From contig CALMYW010000394.1 of assembly GCA_937873665.1 (NCBI GenBank), forward strand, positions 806,001-870,000: DNA of 64,000 bases. The letters are read 5' to 3'. A program made the position numbers and the translations under genes. Positions 61,560 to 64,000 of this stretch are shown here, piece by piece. The notes beneath the pieces are model-generated. The model made no database searches, had not been told where the DNA came from, and worked only from the letters and a program-made list of their open reading frames with translations. Origin of the DNA: an uncultured Sphingorhabdus sp. (GTDB lineage Bacteria > Pseudomonadota > Alphaproteobacteria > Sphingomonadales > Sphingomonadaceae). Every line of letters starts with the position of its first letter. The first letter of the stretch is position 1.

Positions 61560-61976
61560 ATGAGTTTCTTCCAGGATGCATCGCTAAAAGGCGGAATGGC
61601 CGACCTGTTCGGCTATATGCGCGAACAGCGCGGCGGGCGGCTGTTGATCTTGCTGCTCGCCTGTGTGCCAACCGCGACGATCATTACGATGTTCTATTTC
61701 GACGCGAAGGACAAGGCGACCCCGCCGCCTCCGACCGTCACCTATTTCGAAAGCTGGCCCGCTGACCGGTCGGTCGAAGAAAGCCTTGCAGCGATCCGCG
61801 AATATCAGAAGAAAAAGGATGCGATGCGCGCCCGCGAGCGCGAAGCCTATAAGGCCTTGGGCAGCGCCGTCGGCATGGATGTCGAGACTCTCGATGCAGA
61901 AGCGCAAAAGGACGAGGCCGAACGCCGCGCCAAGGCCGAGGCAAACATCGCTGCCCGAGTGGGAGCGTCGAAATAG
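61560..61976 (+). CDS. Hypothetical single-pass membrane protein (138 aa)
   Basis: The start is ATG 61560 (MSFFQDASLKGGMADLFGYM). One membrane helix (LLILLLACVPTATIITMFYF) near residues 29-48 is followed by a charged helical tail (REYQKKKDAMRAREREAYKA). No family recognised. Its stop TAG overlaps the likely beginning of ribD. Confidence 0.7.
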   Translation: MSFFQDASLKGGMADLFGYMREQRGGRLLILLLACVPTATIITMFYFDAKDKATPPPPTVTYFESWPADRSVEESLAAIREYQKKKDAMRAREREAYKALGSAVGMDVETLDAEAQKDEAERRAKAEANIAARVGASK

Positions 61977-62971
61977 CCGTCGTAGCCAAAGTTTCTGGCG
62001 AAGACCGGCGTTGGCTTTCCGCCGCCATCGCGCTTGCCGAACGCGGCAAGGGGCTAACGGGTAACAACCCCTCGGTCGGCTGTATCATCGTCAAGGATGG
62101 CGTCGTCATCGGGCGCGGCTGGACACAAGCCGGTGGCCGCCCCCATGCAGAAGCGGTCGCACTGAAGCAGGCGGGAAGCGCTGCGGCAGGCGCGACAATC
62201 TATGTCAGCCTTGAACCCTGTGCACATGAAAGCGCGCGTGGACCAGCTTGCACCGACAGCCTGATCGCCGCCAAGCCCGCGCGCGTCGTCGGCGCACTGA
62301 CTGACCCCGATCCCCGCACCGCAGGCAAGGGTTTTGACCGGCTCGAAGCTGCGGGCATTATGGTCGAACGCGATGCGATGACGGCCGATGCACGCGCCGG
62401 TCTGGCCGGTTTCATTAGCCGCATCATCAAAGGCCGCCCGCATGTTACGCTCAAGCTGGCGACCTCGCTCGACGGCTGCATCGCGATGGCGGATGGCAGC
62501 AGCCGCTGGATCACCGGCGATGCCGCGCGCGCGCACGCGCATCTCGAGCGCGCGCGATGCGATGCCATCCTGGTCGGCGCAGGCACGGTGCGCGCAGATA
62601 CGCCACGGCTCGATGTCCGCCTGCCCGGTCTGGAGGCGCGCACTCCGCGCCGCATCATGCTATGCAGCGGTGACGCGCCCGCAGGCTGGGAAGCCCTCCG
62701 TACGCCGCAAGATATCGCCTCGCTCGATTGCAACAGCCTGATCGTCGAAGGTGGCGCACAAACAGCCAGTGCCTTCCTGCGCGCCGGGCTGGTTGACCGG
62801 TTGATGCTCTACCGCGCGCCGATCCTGATAGGCGGTGGCAAGCCGTGCCTTGGCGACATAGGCCTCACCGATCTGGCCGAGGCACATGGCCAATGGCGAT
62901 TTACAGACACGCGGATGCTTGGCAACAACCGGTTTGAAGTCTACGAGGCCATCCCATGTTCACAGGCATAG
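61973..62971 (+). CDS. ribD: Riboflavin biosynthesis deaminase/reductase, no canonical start codon
   Basis: A bifunctional enzyme making the pyrimidine intermediate of riboflavin. Deaminase motifs PHAEAVALKQ and EPCAHESARGPACTD (zinc ligands) and the reductase half (VTLKLATSLDGCIAMADG, SRWITGDAARAHAH) are intact and stop-free. Yet between an in-frame stop near 61850 and the deaminase domain there is no ATG, GTG or TTG; the first in-frame ATG is at 62360, inside the protein. The likely first codon is ATA 61973, overlapping the previous stop (ATAG). Either a rare start is used or a base is wrong. ribE follows with a 16-base overlap. Confidence 0.88.
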   Translation: MAVVAKVSGEDRRWLSAAIALAERGKGLTGNNPSVGCIIVKDGVVIGRGWTQAGGRPHAEAVALKQAGSAAAGATIYVSLEPCAHESARGPACTDSLIAAKPARVVGALTDPDPRTAGKGFDRLEAAGIMVERDAMTADARAGLAGFISRIIKGRPHVTLKLATSLDGCIAMADGSSRWITGDAARAHAHLERARCDAILVGAGTVRADTPRLDVRLPGLEARTPRRIMLCSGDAPAGWEALRTPQDIASLDCNSLIVEGGAQTASAFLRAGLVDRLMLYRAPILIGGGKPCLGDIGLTDLAEAHGQWRFTDTRMLGNNRFEVYEAIPCSQA

Positions 62972-63564
62972 TCACCGACATCGGAACCATCACTACCGCC
63001 GAACAACGCGGCGACCTGCGGCTCGTAATCCAGTGCGGCTATGACATGGGCGGGGTCGATATGGGCGCGTCAATTGCCTGTTCGGGCTGCTGCCTGACCG
63101 TGGTCGATAAGGGCGTGGACTGGTTTGCAGTCGATGCTTCTGGGGAAACCCTCAGCAAGACCGCAGGCGGTATGTGGACGCAAGGCCGCCGCCTGAACCT
63201 CGAGCGCGCGCTCAAGCTGGGCGATGAGCTGGGCGGGCATATCGTCACCGGCCATGTCGACGGCGTCGGCGAAGTGTTGTCTGTCGAACCCATTGGCGAT
63301 TCGCATAAGGTGACCATCGCTGCCCCTGCTGCGTTAGCGCCTTATATTGCCGAAAAAGGCTCGATCACCATTGATGGCGTTTCGCTGACAGTCAACAGCG
63401 TGACCGATGCGAGCGACGGTCGTGCGCATTTCACGCTCAACATCATCCCGCACACCTGGGACGTCACCACGCTTGCCGAACTGGCGGAGGGTCGCGCGGT
63501 CAACCTCGAGATCGATGTCCTCGCACGCTATCTGAAGCGTATGGAAGAAGTCCGCGCACGCTAG
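62956..63564 (+). CDS. ribE: Riboflavin synthase alpha subunit
   Basis: A 202-aa enzyme with the usual start MFTGIVTDIGTI, two similar half-domains (MGASIACSGCCLTVVDKG and KGSITIDGVSLTVNSV) and GHIVTGHVDGVGEVL. It turns two lumazine molecules into riboflavin. It overlaps ribD by 16 bases and so is co-transcribed. Confidence 0.96.
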   Translation: MFTGIVTDIGTITTAEQRGDLRLVIQCGYDMGGVDMGASIACSGCCLTVVDKGVDWFAVDASGETLSKTAGGMWTQGRRLNLERALKLGDELGGHIVTGHVDGVGEVLSVEPIGDSHKVTIAAPAALAPYIAEKGSITIDGVSLTVNSVTDASDGRAHFTLNIIPHTWDVTTLAELAEGRAVNLEIDVLARYLKRMEEVRAR

Positions 63565-63568
63565 ATTA

Positions 63569-63687
63569 GTCCGGCACCAGCCCTCTCCCCGCCCGTTTGC
63601 AAATGTCCGGGGGACATTTGGTAGGGCCGGCCTCCCAAACAGGATATGCTATGGGAGGCCGGGTGGGGGAGCGGGTCGGCGCCGGAC
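63569..63687. repeat. Intergenic inverted repeat, about 120 bp
   Basis: GTCCGGCACC at one end faces GGCGCCGGAC at the other, and inside it GGCCTCCCA faces TGGGAGGCC. It has no coding frame. It lies between ribE and the DUF1134 gene. Confidence 0.6.
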
Positions 63688-63694
63688 AACGGGC

Positions 63695-63721
63695 AAAAAA
63701 AGGGCGTCCCGAAGGACGCCC
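63695..63721 (-). terminator. Intrinsic terminator of the DUF1134 gene
   Basis: GGGCGTCC-CGAA-GGACGCCC (63702-63721). On the minus strand it is followed by seven T. It lies 31 bases after the stop at 63753. Confidence 0.85.
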
Positions 63722-63752
63722 ATTTAGCCCCTGTTTGGTGCGACCCGGGGGC

Positions 63753-64000
63753 TTAAAATGGCAGCCAGCGCTGCTTCTTGGAAAACTTCATATAGCCGAC
63801 ATTGGCCCCGAGCCGCAGCCCGGCACCAACGCGGATCGGGATGAGCACAATATCGCCGCGGCGCAGATAGCTCGCGTTGAACCCGCCCACCAGATAGGCC
63901 ACACCCTCGCCCGAGGGGAAGCGGCGGTACAGATCTTCGGTGTCGTAAAGATTATAGACCAGCACAAAGGTGCTGCCCGCATTGGCACCCGCGTCGAAAC
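63753..64000 (-). CDS. DUF1134 (EipA-like) protein, C-terminal part
   Basis: The reading enters from the right edge of the window, so the N-terminus is missing. The 82 visible residues (YNLYDTEDLYRRFPSGEGVA, YLVGGFNASYLRRGDIVLIP, VGAGLRLGANVGYMKFSKKQ) match the end of DUF1134, the family of the Brucella envelope-integrity protein EipA, a periplasmic beta-barrel-like protein. Confidence 0.88.
   Translation of the reverse strand, partial: FDAGANAGSTFVLVYNLYDTEDLYRRFPSGEGVAYLVGGFNASYLRRGDIVLIPIRVGAGLRLGANVGYMKFSKKQRWLPF

Noticed and set aside
1..64000. CRISPR array or cas genes
   Set aside because: No set of short repeats with regular spacers and no Cas-like protein was seen on either strand.

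Overview
The window looks like chromosomal DNA of an alphaproteobacterium, most likely a sphingomonad (Sphingomonadales). The basis is gene content and order: a FYDLN-domain TIGR02300 gene next to aroA-cmk-rpsA-ihfB, the DUF2853-OmpA fusion, DUF1134, tamB, and dispersed short palindromic repeats of the kind common in these genomes. Species cannot be read from the sequence. The core chromosome is interrupted by two blocks inserted at tRNA genes.

Layout. (1) 1-5.26 kb: the 3' part of tamB, a tiny lipoprotein gene coupled to it, and a frameshifted alpha/beta-hydrolase gene. (2) 5.28-20.79 kb: a genomic island bounded by a 15-bp repeat of the 3' end of tRNA-Ala(GGC). It holds a broken serine recombinase and a broken tyrosine integrase at its two ends. 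Its cargo is a thiosulfate dehydrogenase (TsdA-type) diverging from a DsrE-like gene, a CzcCBA-type metal efflux operon diverging from its own two-component system, a methyltransferase diverging from a TetR regulator across a perfect 18-bp inverted repeat, and a DevBCA-like ABC exporter in the TetR operon. (3) 20.8-25.8 kb: core genes (FYDLN protein, aroA, cmk, rpsA, ihfB). (4) 25.88-42.77 kb: a 16.9-kb integrated element in tRNA-Leu(TAA), with perfect 57-bp direct repeats and an intact tyrosine integrase. (5) 42.8-64 kb: core genes: two tandem peptide-binding lipoproteins, RNase T2, nadC, nadA, a BlaI/BlaR1-like pair, prfA, hisS, ppa, tonB-like, ribD-ribE and a DUF1134 gene.

The 16.9-kb element is the most interesting part. 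It has a divergent control region (an RHH-like gene with the integrase, against an AlpA-like gene). Next come five overlapping genes that end in a 396-aa protein with family A polymerase/T7 RNA polymerase-like motifs. A second operon encodes what look like virion-internal or DNA-ejection proteins, including a 1599-aa protein with a staphylococcal-nuclease domain at one end and an M15 peptidase domain at the other. No terminase large subunit, portal, capsid or tail gene is recognisable. It may be a phage satellite, a degraded prophage or an unusual integrative element with its own polymerase.

Other points worth checking are ribD, which has no canonical start codon in frame, the two frameshifted genes, and three copies of a 70-90-bp inverted-repeat family between 51 and 62 kb.
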